Source: Terana coerulea
Lineage: Eukaryota; Basidiomycota; Agaricomycetes; Polyporales; Phanerochaetaceae
Length of the DNA: 64,000 bases
Assembly: GCA_024811115.1 (NCBI GenBank)
Contig: JAKOGH010000069.1
Location: 57,987-121,986 of the forward strand
Direction: 5' to 3'
A program made the translations under genes and the position numbers. The notes under the pieces are model-generated. The model was not told the DNA's origin. It searched no databases and worked only from the letters and a program-made list of their open reading frames with translations. This document shows positions 1 to 14,751 of the stretch, piece after piece (position 1 is the first letter of the stretch; each line of letters opens with the position of its first letter).

Positions 1-472
1 CACGGAAGGCACAGGAGAATCCCGACAGTGTGGACATTGAGAAGCTCGGCAACGAAGGCAGGTACATCCAGATGGTACGCCTCCTCACTCACCTTACCAC
101 TCCTACACTCACGTCTTCGTGCCGTTTGGCGGGGCGCAGAATCTTGGTCTTGGTGTTTTTGAGGAACAAACGGGGACGTCAGGTTCCTCGGCAGGTGATT
201 CCGATACAGAAATGCGTCACAGTGAAACATCGACTACCTCCTCAGAGTCAGACTCGCACTCGACGAGTGACGAGTCGGATTCTTCGGATGAATATGACTC
301 GGACTCTTCAGTAGACATCATCTCGTCGACCATGTCTACTCTGGCGGCATTCAGGCCAATTAGACCTCTACCGCGGCGCCAGTCCACACGTCCCCACATC
401 GTTGTGCTCGGTGACCCGGCGACGAACAAGGAACGCGAGTCGCCGTCCAGCTCCGGGGAGAGTCAAGTTTGA
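1..472 (+). CDS. 3' end of an unidentified protein gene (partial)
   Basis: The window opens inside a gene. Reading from base 3, an exon encodes ..VDIEKLGNEGRYIQM, then a GT-AG intron (about 85-141) leads into NLGLGVFEEQ in the same frame. The reading continues to a stop at 470-472. The last ~100 residues are acidic and serine-rich (an ESDSHSTSDESDSSD-like tract), followed by a basic/proline segment, which suggests a disordered C-terminal tail. I do not recognise the family. The segment GRYIQMNLGLGVFE looks conserved in character but I cannot name it. The 5' part lies outside the window. Confidence 0.6.
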
Positions 473-1041
473 GGTCGATGTATGGTCTTGTAGCTATGTT
501 GCTACTCTGTCCAATGCATATATTTACCCTCACACGACCTGGAAGTTTCGTTGCCTACATTCAAGCAACTCGCGATCGCGAGCCTGTGGTGATGCAAAGC
601 AGTGAGTGCAGCATCAGCCAGCCAATATACGACGCGAGTCTCGCTCGGTCTCGCTCTGGCTATTCTTTTGAAATACCGCGTGTGATTGGTCGGCGGATTG
701 CCCCTCTGAGCTGTGGGCGTCCCGGTCCCGCAACCCGAATCCAAAATCGCTGCTGCAGCGTTTCTCTCGTCGGTCCTCTACCGCCATGTTCTCTTCTGTA
801 CACCGCCTGCCACAGCGACGAGCCGTAAATTCCGCCGCCGACTGCGGGAGAACGTGCCAATAATAGCGGAAGCTCTGATTCCGCGCCCCGCAATGGGATG
901 CTCGCACGTGCCGAGCCGATGTGAGGTCACTGAAGCCGCCCTGAGTGTTGGTGGGGTTCCGCGCAGAAATCACTCTGTGACACAGCGGACGACGGCCACG
1001 ACCCCTTTCTCACTGTCCTCGACAGCCCCCGCGCTTGACGC
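473..1041. other. Intergenic region upstream of the histidine kinase
   Basis: No coding exon with splice support was found. Short open frames on both strands lack family resemblance. It probably holds the 3' flank of the first gene and the promoter of the kinase gene. Confidence 0.5.
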
Positions 1042-4000
1042 ATGGATTTTACCGGCATTGGTGAACGGCGCCTGGAGCCAGTCTGGTCGTACAAGGTGTG
1101 TGCCTGTGCTTTTGTGGAGAAGGTCTCCACAGCTAATTGACCGGCATGGACTTCAAGCTTGTCATCCTCTCCTACTGCATTTCTTGGCTGGGGTCATACA
1201 CAAGCACGCAGATCGTCATACATGCAAAATATGCCCGGACAAAGTCGACAAAATGGTTGTGGACTTTCCTCGCTAGCGTTGCTTTCGGATTCACTGCAAT
1301 TTGGTCTATGCATTTTGGTGAGTGACCTCGCCGGTGTCTCCTCACGGATGTACAAAATCCATTCCAGAAGGAAGAAAGTATAAATTGCTCTTCAGTGATT
1401 ACACATGCCACTCGACAGGGCTTTGGCTTCATATGTCCGTATGGTACAAGCACCCAGGCTAACAACCTTTACAGTGGGAATGCTGGCATGCGGCCTCGAC
1501 GTTCGAATCACCTTTGATAAATCCCTCACCGTTCTCTCTGCCGTCGTCGCAATCCTGTTCACTTTTGCGGCCTTTTCGAGCGGTTATGCGCACGAAGCCA
1601 TCGAGTCGTCGTTGCCAGCAGTCACTCTGATGAGATGGGTGCGGTCGTCGCGCGCATATATACGGTCGCTTGTCTTCGGACACCCTGCCGTGGACCCGGA
1701 AGCCGGATACATGCCCGTGGCTAGTGATTCGGGCCGCGACCATGCGGAAGAGAGAGCTAGTTTCGAGAGTAGGTCTGACCATGGGGAGGATCATGGAGGC
1801 GGGGAAGACATGCAGTCGTCTGAAGACAGAGAAGCATGGAGAGAAGAGGGCGAAGATGAGGAGGTCGAGGAGGCAACTGCTCGGCGGCCGCTCTTGGGAA
1901 GACGTCAAACCGCACCCGCAATGGCAGTAGTCCGTGGCCAACTCCCCCGTACCTCGGAGGAATCCAACGAAACGAGAGAGACTGTTCTCTCTGAAGCTCC
2001 TACCGTACGATCGGCGCAGTCCGTCCCCTCCCAACGTACCGCTCAGAACGTCGTTCGAAGGTTTTTCTGGCGTTCTACTTCCGCCCCACCAATGCCAAGT
2101 CCATCGCAGCAGGCATCTGACGATTCTTCGCCCTCGAATCGAACCTCACAAGACAGCAGCCCGCTAACCACCAGTGATAGCGAAGGATCCCATCGCGAGC
2201 GCCGCCTTTCGAATTCACAATCTTCACACGACGCATCCATCTCGGGCACAACCTTGTCGACGCGGTCTTGGAGCGAGCCTCTGCATGCAGGCCTCAGTCG
2301 CGAAGCCCGTTTACGAATCAAAGCGCAGGCCCGCGACAAGCCCATACCCGAGTTCGGCTGGGGTTACTATCTGAAGATGTACTATGCCTCCATTTCATTC
2401 ATTGTTGCACTGCGTGCGGCGATTTGGGGAATGGCCATCGTCTTCATGCACTATTGCGGGATGTGGGCCATGGAAATCCCGGAAGGGCGAATCGCGTGGG
2501 ACTGGAAGCTGGTCGTGCTCTCGTATGTGGTCGCATTCTCGGTGTGCTTCGTCGGGTGCATTGCGATGACGCACATGGAGGTTCACTTCGGAAGGCAAAT
2601 GATATTCAGTACCATTGCGTCCCTGGGAACCTGTTCTATGCACTACACGGGTGAGTTGCTTCATGTCGCGCCTTACGACGTCAACTGAGCCCGCATATGG
2701 TTAGGCATGGGTGCTGCCACCTTCTACACCCGCTCGCCTCCTCAAGACGATGCCGGGTATCCCGAATACCTCCCCGTTTCCATCCTTGCCATCGCTGTTT
2801 TCGTATGCGTGATCTCAAATGCCGTGCTTGCCCACATTGCGATCATGTCCCGGAATCGCATGGCCGAGGTCGTGCTCACAAAGCGACGGTTCTGGCGTAT
2901 CATGGCAGAGAAAGAGGCAGCCGAGCAGGCGAATGAGCTCAAGCAGCAGTTCATATCCGTAGCCAGTCATGAGGTGAGTATGGGAATATAATAACGTGGG
3001 TGCGCTGAAAACCTGAACAAGTTCTCAGATAAGGACGCCACTTCATGCAGTGAACGGATACTGCGAATTGCTCGCGATGACCGACCTCACGGAAGAACAA
3101 GCGGTATATGTGAACAGTATTCAGCAGGCCTGTCACGCTATCAATGTCATTGCCGGCAATGTTTTGGACTTCAGCAAGGTATGTGTTGGTGGTTTTACCG
3201 CTCGCTTTGCTGTTCTCACCTGCATATAGCTGGACCGTGATAACGTAGAGCTATCTGCTAGACCGGTGCTTGTGAATCTTCGGAAGATGGTCGAGGACCA
3301 AGCCAGAATCATCGAAACACGCGATGCGTCGACACTTCACAATGCCGTCGAGGTTATAGCATTCATTGCTAACGACGTGCCGACGCAAGTATACTTAGAC
3401 GAGACATACACATATAGAGTGAGTCGACTTCACGTCACAGTATTGCGAGGTAACTGAGATCCCACTCAGATTCTGATGAACGTGAGCGATAAAGCTTATT
3501 TGCGCCCACATGCGTTTCTGACTTTGGCAACAGCTACTGTCCAATGCGCAGAAATTCTGCGAAGAGGGATACGTATGCATTGCCATTACGATGGAACCTG
3601 AAAACCAAATCTCGATCCAGATTAGCGACACGGGCTGTGGAATACCGAAGTCGTTTCGGAGCGCACTCTTCCAGCCATTCCGCCAAGCCGACAGCTCGTT
3701 CACCCGGCCCAAGCAAGGCACTGGACTAGGTCTCAGCATCGTCAAACATTTGGTCCAGCGTATGTCTGGAGAGGTGATTGTGGAGTCAGTGGAAGGCGAA
3801 GGAAGCACGTTCACCGTGAGGCTTCCTATCAATGTCCCGCCTGACTCGCCTATGGTGTCGCCCGCACTGCCTGCCGTCCCCACGAAAAAGCGTATCAAGA
3901 TCTTGTACCGCCATGAACGTACGGCGAAGCTCTTCCTCGACCTGTGGTCTCGGCATGGCTTCACAACATCACTCCTATCTCCGAACTCTACGCTTGCTGA

Positions 4001-4972
4001 GTTGGTCCAAGATGCAGATATAGTTTGGACAGATGTCGACACCATGCGCCGCGTGCCTGTTCTGCGGGAGCTGATGCACGGGAGCGAGGCCATGAAGCTT
4101 CCTCCGCTGATTATTGTGCACTCAGACCAGCAGGAGCTTTTGGCGCTTGAGCCCGGCCTTTTGCATGCGAAGGGTGTCATCCTGCTCAAGCGTCCAGTCA
4201 TCACCTATGCCCTGCTCGACGTTCTGCAAAATCCCGAGCCGCACATGGGTGTACACATGACGACGCAGTCTCGCGTGCGGTTCGCGTTGCCAGAGGGCAA
4301 GTTACCCTTGACGCCGATGTGGGAACCGAAAGAAGAGGAGGTGATAACCAAGGTCCATGAAGTTCCTACCACCACCAGTCCCTCGTCGTCGTTGTCACAA
4401 CCGCCACCACCACCCGCTCTACCTGGGCCCCCAGAACACGTGATCCTCCTCGTGGAAGACAACTTGGTATGTCGTGCTTTAGTTCGGCTGTCCCGTACCT
4501 TCTAAACGCAAACACAGGTCAATCAACATCTTGGCAAACGGCTATTGGAAAAGCTTGGATATGCTGTGACGACAGCCAGTAACGGCCAGGAAGCGGTAGA
4601 CCAGGTTATGACCTCGAAGTTCTTCTGCTGTCTGATGGATTGTCAGATGCCTGGTACGTGAAATATCTCCGCTCCACCGTCCTCTTGTACTTATGCTCTT
4701 CAGTGCTTGATGGTTTTGCTGCGACTGCGAAGGTTCGCGAGCTGGAAAGCCATGGTTCCCTTCAAGGACGACTACCTATCATTGCTTTGACAGCGAATGT
4801 CAGCTCTGAGAGCGAGGAGAAGTGCCGGGCCGCAGGGATGGACCACTTCTTACCAAAACCGTTCAAGCTCACCGGTAAGCCTTTCGTGTATTTGTAGTTG
4901 TGCGATCGCTGATCGTCGTCTGCAGATTTACAAACAACGTTGGCCCAACTAAAACACCACCGGCCCGGCTAG
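1042..4972 (+). CDS. MHYT-domain hybrid histidine kinase
   Basis: Eleven exons (1042-1095, 1158-1317, 1475-2650, 2705-2973, 3029-3178, 3230-3418, 3470-3481, 3534-4466, 4518-4653, 4704-4874, 4926-4972) give 1098 residues. Order: N-terminal membrane MHYT sensor with motifs MHFVGM (~70), MHYCGM (~396) and MHYTGM (~461); HisKA H-box SHEIRTPLH split by an intron (His ~552); N-box LLSNAQKF; ATP-binding DTGCGIP and GTGLGLSIV; receiver domain with VEDN, phospho-acceptor Asp in LMDCQMP (~1022) and Lys in LPKPF. The family autophosphorylates on His and relays to its own Asp, then to an HPt protein; MHYT is proposed to sense diatomic gases through bound metal. A ~260-residue Ser/Glu-rich loop separates the first MHYT motif from the others. 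The start is the first ATG that splices cleanly into the membrane segment. Confidence 0.93.
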
Positions 4973-5316
4973 CCCACTTTCTTTTTTCAATCTACACTCA
5001 TGATCTGTAATTTATCTCCAGACTTTCTGTCTTATTTTTGGATTGGACTCTTGTCGCAGCACACCCGCATCTTATCACCATCATCCTCAATGTTGTCGCA
5101 TATTTCCTGTTATCTCTGCACATTTAATTTTCTTGCATCACACTACATCGCTACTGTCACCGTCCTCGCTTTTCCTTCGTTGTATGCGTTGATTTGATGC
5201 ATTACTAGCAGACCAGTTCTTGGCCACATATTGGAGACACGACTAAGCTCTTTATCAGTCCGCGTCTCAGGTACACTGAACCTTCGAGGATATTATACAA
5301 GCGACTCATTGGAGAT
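4973..5316. other. Convergent 3' intergenic region
   Basis: T/C-rich sequence between the stops of the kinase (+) and the peroxiredoxin-like gene (-). It probably holds both 3' UTRs. No gene seen. Confidence 0.5.
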
Positions 5317-6350
5317 TCATTCCGGATATGCGACTCCGGCTTGCTTCATGAGCTCAACCACCTCGACATCTGTAACTATCGTCAATGCTTAACCCTTGCG
5401 AAGGTAAGCGGAAGGACGTACGGTCTTCGGTATGCTTCATGCGAGAAGCGAATGTGCATTGATTACCTGCGCGAGATTTGTATCCGACGTTGGTTATTTG
5501 GATATATAGGCGTAACAGGGGACTCAAAACAAACCTGGGCCAAGTATGAAGTCTCCTCCAAGCTGGGACAAATTGCCTTGCTTTCCCATGTGCTGAGGGT
5601 GCTTAATAGGACCATTCTGGAAGAGTGGGTTGGAAACGTCAGTCTGCCAAAGAGCTCTTAGTCCTGGAAGACCTACCCAGATACTGGTCAATGCGTTTGC
5701 AATCGCGCCCTTCCCCGCCATATAGCTCTTCCTAGGCTGATCGGCTGGTGCGGTTTGCAGATTCTCGATCAGACCGAAATGGCGGAACAGATTCCGATTG
5801 GGGTCAGCGTAGATAGGTCCGCGGAACCCAGTGGTATCTATAAACCATATAGCAAGTATTCCGTCCATATCATCCATACGGGCCTGCAGTCCTCGTTCTC
5901 ACCTGCATAGCCTTTGATCGGCTGGTAGTCACCGCAGCCGATGACAACAAGCTGAACATCGGCAGCACTCAGTGCGTCGTCTTTCACAGCTGCCAGCTGC
6001 GAGACATATGTCTTCATATGAGAGTGAGCTCGGTTCAGTGACGGTGTGTGAAGCGATTGCATGCGGTTGCACTTGCCTGGCAATTCTACGGATCGGAGGT
6101 AGTGTGAGTGAGCGATGATTCAAGCTGGCGAAGGAAGGCATTCACTCCACAGAAAAAGTGTCCTGATGGCACTCAGAGATTAGTTCAACTGCCGCGTATC
6201 GGTCATGCCTGTCAACGTACGTATGAATACCACGATCGTCTTCTTGTTTGAAAATAGGTCCCCAAATTTGACTTGCTGCCCTGACGAGTCAAATACAGTC
6301 AACATAGCGGCTTGAGCAACGCTAGCGTCGTTAGGAAGAGTGCTCTCCAT
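5317..6350 (-). CDS. AAED1/PRXL2-type peroxiredoxin-like protein
   Basis: Eight exons on the minus strand (6221-6350, 6146-6162, 6077-6085, 5903-6011, 5677-5837, 5535-5616, 5422-5466, 5317-5369) give 201 residues, a normal length. Thioredoxin-fold landmarks in order: IVVFIRHFFCGNCQTYV (CxxC redox pair), QLVVIGCGDYQPI, GFRGPIYADPNR, SIWNGPIKHP, GKQGNLSQLGGDFI, GPGNQCTFASRM and a C-terminal HVEVVELMKQAG helix. The family is annotated as peroxiredoxin-like, probably reducing peroxides in the cytosol; activity is inferred. The second Cys of CxxC sits on a 9-nt exon whose downstream intron starts with GC (gcaagt). The start is the first ATG that keeps the exon open; an in-frame GTG lies 27 nt upstream. 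Confidence 0.9.
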
Positions 6351-6773
6351 ATTACACTGGTGGTGTGTGGAGGTCACGATGCTACGTTAAAAGCCGTGTG
6401 AACGAGAGCGCATGCATTGACAAATGCGGCGGGAATGCCATAATTGGGAAGTAAAGGCTTTGTGGCGTTAGCACGTGACAAAGCGCTACGAAACATCAAT
6501 ATGCCCGCGAGGACCATGCAAGAATAACATCTAGTGAGTGCAATTCATGCAGCATGCAACGTAGGCAGGCATAAAACACACACATATTTATATCAGAGGA
6601 CCTAGATTCGTGTTAGATTCTGAGTCGCCTTCAACGGGCAGCGCACTATAGCTTGATCATAATGCAACTGAAGTGGAATGAACGTGGAGCTATACTGAGC
6701 GGCAGTACATGCACGGGAAGCAATTGTATAAGGAATGTATCACAAACAAAATGTGAGATAGCATTACTTAGGT
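6351..6773. other. Intergenic region
   Basis: Upstream of the peroxiredoxin-like gene and downstream of the BTB gene. No supported exon or recognisable element. Confidence 0.5.
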
Positions 6774-7540
6774 CTAGAAAATACCGGCGCTCGCCCATCT
6801 CTCAATCAACGCCTCACAGCGCTGCCTGCCTTCACACTGGATGTGGTTCCCAAGATCCAACTCGCTTGCCAAGTTCGCGACGGATATGCAGTGCACGCTG
6901 CGGACATATTCCACGAGGGTAGAGGGGGCCTTGTCATTGGGAGTGGAGTAGAATGCGTCTAAATCGCCAGCCCCAGTAGGGAAAGCGAGTTTAAGAAGCG
7001 CCACGCATTGGTCTCTATATGGTTGAATTTCGTAGCGGTGTGTGATACGGAGGAGGTCCTCCAGTGCTGGCCATGTCATCTCTTGACCTGGATAATCACT
7101 GCTCAGGACGGGTGAAATGCCAATCTTGGTCAGGTGTTGTGCTGCATAGGCAATTCTGCACATACCACCAACCGTTGTAGAACACGTCGAGGAGCGTGCC
7201 GATGTAGCTCCCCAACTTGAATACGTCCAGACGTAGAATACGGTGGCCATCTTCTGAAGCTTCGTAGGCATCATCAACCACTGCGTCTAATTGTGGAGCC
7301 TTGCGCGCGAGTTGGCTTCTATGAATGCGGTATGAGGTCGTAGCGGTAACGATGATGAGGTTTCCATCGTCGAACTATAAATTGCGATTTTTCTTGGCTT
7401 CGATCTCACTCCAAGCATTGTCCCTAAGACGTTTGAGACGCTTCCTAGGCCTTGTTGAGGTACTTAGGTTCGTTCACTTCCGCCGCCCGTATACTGGATG
7501 CCGCGGCGGAATCATCGTTGTGTTCCCGTTTCGCTGGCAT
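6774..7540 (-). CDS. BTB/POZ-domain protein, N-terminal junction unresolved
   Basis: The conserved core reads FDDGNLIIVTATTSYRIHRS, then QLARKAPQLDAVVDD, LDVFKLGSYIGTLLDVFYNG, an intron (7099-7165), and LRITHRYEIQPYRDQCVALL plus a LAFPTG box. This matches the expanded mushroom BTB family (dimerising adaptors, some of them cullin-3 adaptors). An upstream ATG at 7540 begins a plausible disordered leader (MPAKREHNDDS). However, no GT-AG combination joins it in frame to the FDDGN exon: a stop (TAG) lies just before that exon and the nearest donor has the wrong phase. The C-terminus after the LAFPTG box is shorter than usual. It may be a pseudogene, a one-base sequence error, or an exon I have missed. 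Confidence 0.6.
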
Positions 7541-7770
7541 GTCCGTATGACTTAGACTAGGACTTGAATAGTGAGCGTGAGGTTTGCCCCATTGAGATAT
7601 GACTCCAAAGATACCTCAATATTCGCTGTTATAGCCTGTAAGCCCCAGTCGTGTGTAGTTCCGAGTCGCTCGAGTTTCAAGCTCCCGAGAAGGCGAGTAA
7701 GATGAGAAATAGAGGACCGAGCGTGGTGCACCGTGGCGGAAGCGCTGTGCCTTCCTGCTGAAAACCAGAA

Positions 7771-8233
7771 TAACATGTAAGTTCCGCGGTTCGCGCCACG
7801 TGCTCGCGAGCTGCTGAATGTGAGGTTTGTTCAGTTTGTGAGCCGTTATACACCGCAGGCCTGTGAGACTGCGCGCTGCCGTACTGCGAATAACTTAAGT
7901 AGGGGAAGAGTCAGGTTCGGGGACATGTCGGTAGGGATGAGCGCCTATTGATACAGCGATTTTTGGGCAGGGCAGAAGCTCGTAGTCGCTGCAGCATGCA
8001 TGTACCTCCACACAACCCAACAAAAGCTACACGAAAATGCGCGGACCAACGATGCCTATCGATTGGTGCAAGCGGTACAGCATTTGGGTGGCATTTGGCC
8101 ACGTTGTAGGGAGATTTCTCACTTCGCCAGCGATGTTGAAAAGCACGGGCGCTACGTGCTGTGAATTTGTACATGTTTGTTCGGCCTTCAGCCCCCTTAG
8201 GAATATGCTCACTCGCTCCGCTCGCTCGCAATT
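7771..8233 (+). repeat. ~460 bp dispersed repeat, copy 1
   Basis: From taacatgtaa to gctcgctcgcaat this stretch matches the reverse complement of 60027-60488, with roughly a dozen single-base differences by eye. Similarity stops sharply at both ends. It contains a GC-rich gctcactcgctccgctcgctcgc-like end. No long ORF, no clear terminal inverted repeat and no convincing target-site duplication are visible. It could be a non-autonomous transposon, a solo LTR-like remnant, or another interspersed repeat. Confidence 0.85.
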
Positions 8234-9005
8234 AGGGATTTATGAGATAACGAGACGGCCATCAAAGATAAGTAGCCGGTGTTATGTCAGATTTCCGCGC
8301 GGAAGCGAAATCCAACCTCCGAGTCCGGTGTGGTCGTTCAGAGCTCTCCGGCCATCCGTGGGCACGCTACCCACTGCAGCACTTGGTGTGCTTTGCGCTA
8401 CTTGCCTGGCGTAGAAACTGCGACAGCTTAGTTGCTGAACGCAGCTCATCCAAATCGAGATAATTCGGTGGCGCCGGTCTATTGTGGTTCGATGTCCTCG
8501 TTTGGGTGGCCAGACCGGACACACAATAATGGCCCCATTCTCAGCTCTCGTCTGGACTCTGGCCATCTTCATCTGCAACCTACAAGAACGCTCTCGCGCC
8601 CAGTCGGGTTGCCGAGTGCGCTAGCGACGCCCGCAATTTCCTGTCGGCACTCCTGGGCACGCCGTTTACCCCGCTACGCCGCCCCCCTTACGAACCTCGA
8701 CACTACTCGCCTTGTCTATTCCATCTCCTACACCACAGAACTCACTCTTCAGGCGTGTTAAGACGCCGGAATACGGCCAACACGCACAAAGTTCCGCGGA
8801 TCGACGAGTACTATCCGCTACCCGCAAGTGCGGCTGACGATGCGACGTTAGAATTCAGACTGGACACTGCCAAATCCTCTGTATCCGCTGCACGGCCCTC
8901 GTCCCGTCTATAAAAGCTCAGTATACTTTGAGGTGGCCTCTAATAATCTCTATCCTCCCTCTGCCAATACCTTTGAGTCGATATACTCCAGTCCTTAACG
9001 TCCAC
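8234..9005. other. Intergenic region between repeat copy 1 and the next gene
   Basis: No gene with support. Short ORFs on both strands look random. The distal part contains the TATA element listed separately. Confidence 0.5.
8909..8916 (+). promoter_or_regulatory. TATA box
   Basis: TATAAAAG about 90 bases before the ATG at 9006, a typical spacing for a fungal core promoter. Confidence 0.6.
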
Positions 9006-10471
9006 ATGAATGTTCCTGAAGCTACACCTCGGTTCTCGGTCAAGAAAGCTACGATGCATGTCGCAAATATCATCACCAGTTCTACGTGGTTCGCATTGGT
9101 GAGTACCACTCTGCCACGCTTTGATACTTAAAGCTCAACAGACCCAGAGCATTGTGGTCTTGTGCATCACTGCTGTCCTGCCGTTCATGCAGCGCAAGCC
9201 TCAGCAAACTCAGATGACGGCTCTGTCGACCCGGTCTGTGTCTAGGAAGCCCTCAGATTGCACCATGTCTTTGGTTCTACCCCGCGATGGAAGTTACGAG
9301 ATCTCGCTCGACGAAGTCTCTGGCGGGCTCAAGCGTACTGTGCGAGACCGATCCCTGCCTGCCGCCATCACCGTGATTCCACCGACGTCTGGCTCGATCA
9401 GCATTACTGCTTGCACAGACTGCGCGGACTTGGTAGTGGCTACGCTCAAGCCAGCGATGTCGGACACAGTGGACGAAGCCAAGCCCGTGTCCCAAAGCAC
9501 GCCGCGCCGCCCGTCTGAAGTCGCACAGGAAATATCGTCATCTCCTCCCTCGGATTCACCGTTACCGAAATCTGTTGCTGCCCTCTTGCGCAAGACCCGA
9601 CGGATGAGCATCGACAGCGTGAAACCGATAGAGGCGCTGTCTTCTCGCGCGACCTCGCCCATTCGCAAGCTATTGCGAAACGAGCCTTCGGAGTCTGCAC
9701 TTGCACATGGTAGAATCCCCTATCATCCCAACCCGGAGAGCAGCGAGCGGCTCGAGCAAAAGTTCGTCAATCCGTTCAGGGGACTGAGGAGAACCCGGCG
9801 TGCAAGCATGAGTACGTTCTTTCTTTCTGCTGCATGTGGTCTTAGCTAATGGGTTGTTGTCAGCCACCTCTATTCAGACTACTCCGGAACGGCCTGCAGC
9901 TCCGGTTGCCAGCGCGTCCGCACCCTCCTCCCCTCCTCCCCCATCACCCATGCGGCCCCGCGCTCGCCGTCGCTTCACCTCATACATCACCGCCGCTATC
10001 CGCCCGCTACACGACGCATCTCGCAGCCCCTCGCCAGCCCGGCCCTCACCCGCACCACACCGCACGTCCTTCTCCTCTGCCAGCACCTCCACCAGCTCCT
10101 CAGGATGCTCAACACGTCGGTCGTCCTCCGTCTCGGGGTCCTCCAGGTCCGGCTGTGCGTCGTCATATCAGGAGGAAGGCACGCCGACGAGGCGGACGCA
10201 GCCATACGGTGCGCCTTATTTCGCTGCAATGCCTGTCCCACATCGGCGCTCAACGAGGTCCTCCAGCGGCCACATGAGCGTTGACTTGGGATCTCCTACC
10301 CGAAGCGATAGACATATGCGGGTGGCCACGGAGCAGGAAGACGTCGTGGACGATGTCAAGGGCGCGTGCACAATCGTCGAGGGGGACGGGATGTTTGGCG
10401 TGTTGATGCACGCCGGCGAGAAGGCTCGGCGTCGACGTACGGTTGACGGAAGCGGAGGTCTGCTGAGATGA
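9006..10471 (+). CDS. Hypothetical Ser/Pro/Arg-rich protein with one membrane segment
   Basis: Three exons (9006-9098, 9142-9811, 9864-10471), both junctions standard GT-AG. The N-terminus contains a hydrophobic stretch spanning exon 1 and exon 2 (SSTWFAL then TQSIVVLCITAVLPF), consistent with a single membrane anchor. The rest is low complexity: Ser/Pro/Arg-rich blocks, a conserved-looking PLPKSVAALLRKTRRMS segment, and a C-terminal EGDGMFGVLMHAGEKARRRR. No catalytic domain or named family is recognised. The TATA box upstream supports the start. It ends convergently, about 320 bases from the stop of the Prp22-like gene. Confidence 0.7.
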
Positions 10472-10795
10472 TCAAGGCTGGGACTTGCTGGTTACGGGAT
10501 TACATCACATCCAAGGGACTTTTGGGTTACCATATGAAGGCTTCACGATATAATGATATGACAAGCAAAGTAGCACGACATCCGCAAACCACGACACAGC
10601 ATGTAGCATAGTATTCTGCACGTAGCGCGGCACAGAGCCGCGTTGGCTTTGCCGCACGAATAATACAGACCTCCACACTCTTCTTGGCAAGAGCAATTGA
10701 TGATAATGGCAACAGTAATACAAAGGTGAATAGTACAACCAATATCTTGCGAGTACAGTATGTAGCAGTGAAAGTAAGTAGCCCACAACATTCGG

Positions 10796-14552
<3,757 letters not shown>

Positions 14553-14751
14553 TAGGAAAGGAGGGACTAGGCAAAAGCTCAAGCCTGAAGAGGGGCAAGA
14601 CGGACGGTGGACGTGGTGAGTTGAACGGGAGCAGTGCATGCATTGGCGAGAGTGGTGTGACTGTCATGAGCTCACAAGTCACGTCACGGTCTCCTGCGTG
14701 TGACCTCTGTCACGTACACTCCGAGTCCTGCTCTACTTTCTTTGGAATCCG
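14553..14751. promoter_or_regulatory. Bidirectional promoter between two helicase genes
   Basis: 199 bases separate the ATG of the Prp22-like gene (minus) from the ATG of the DHX29/DHX57-like gene (plus). No other gene fits, so both promoters and 5' UTRs must share this spacer or overlap. I see no strong TATA box. Confidence 0.7.

Noticed and set aside
713..1276. 187-codon ORF on the plus strand before and over the kinase 5' end
   Set aside because: It overlaps the kinase first exons in another frame and has no domain; the spliced MHYT model explains the region.
3395..4204. 269-codon ORF on the minus strand
   Set aside because: Antisense to the conserved kinase exons 6-8; no family resemblance.
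7771..8233. Helitron or classical LTR identity for the repeat
   Set aside because: The ends do not show TC..CTRR with a hairpin, and TG..CA ends with a target duplication are not convincing; class left open.
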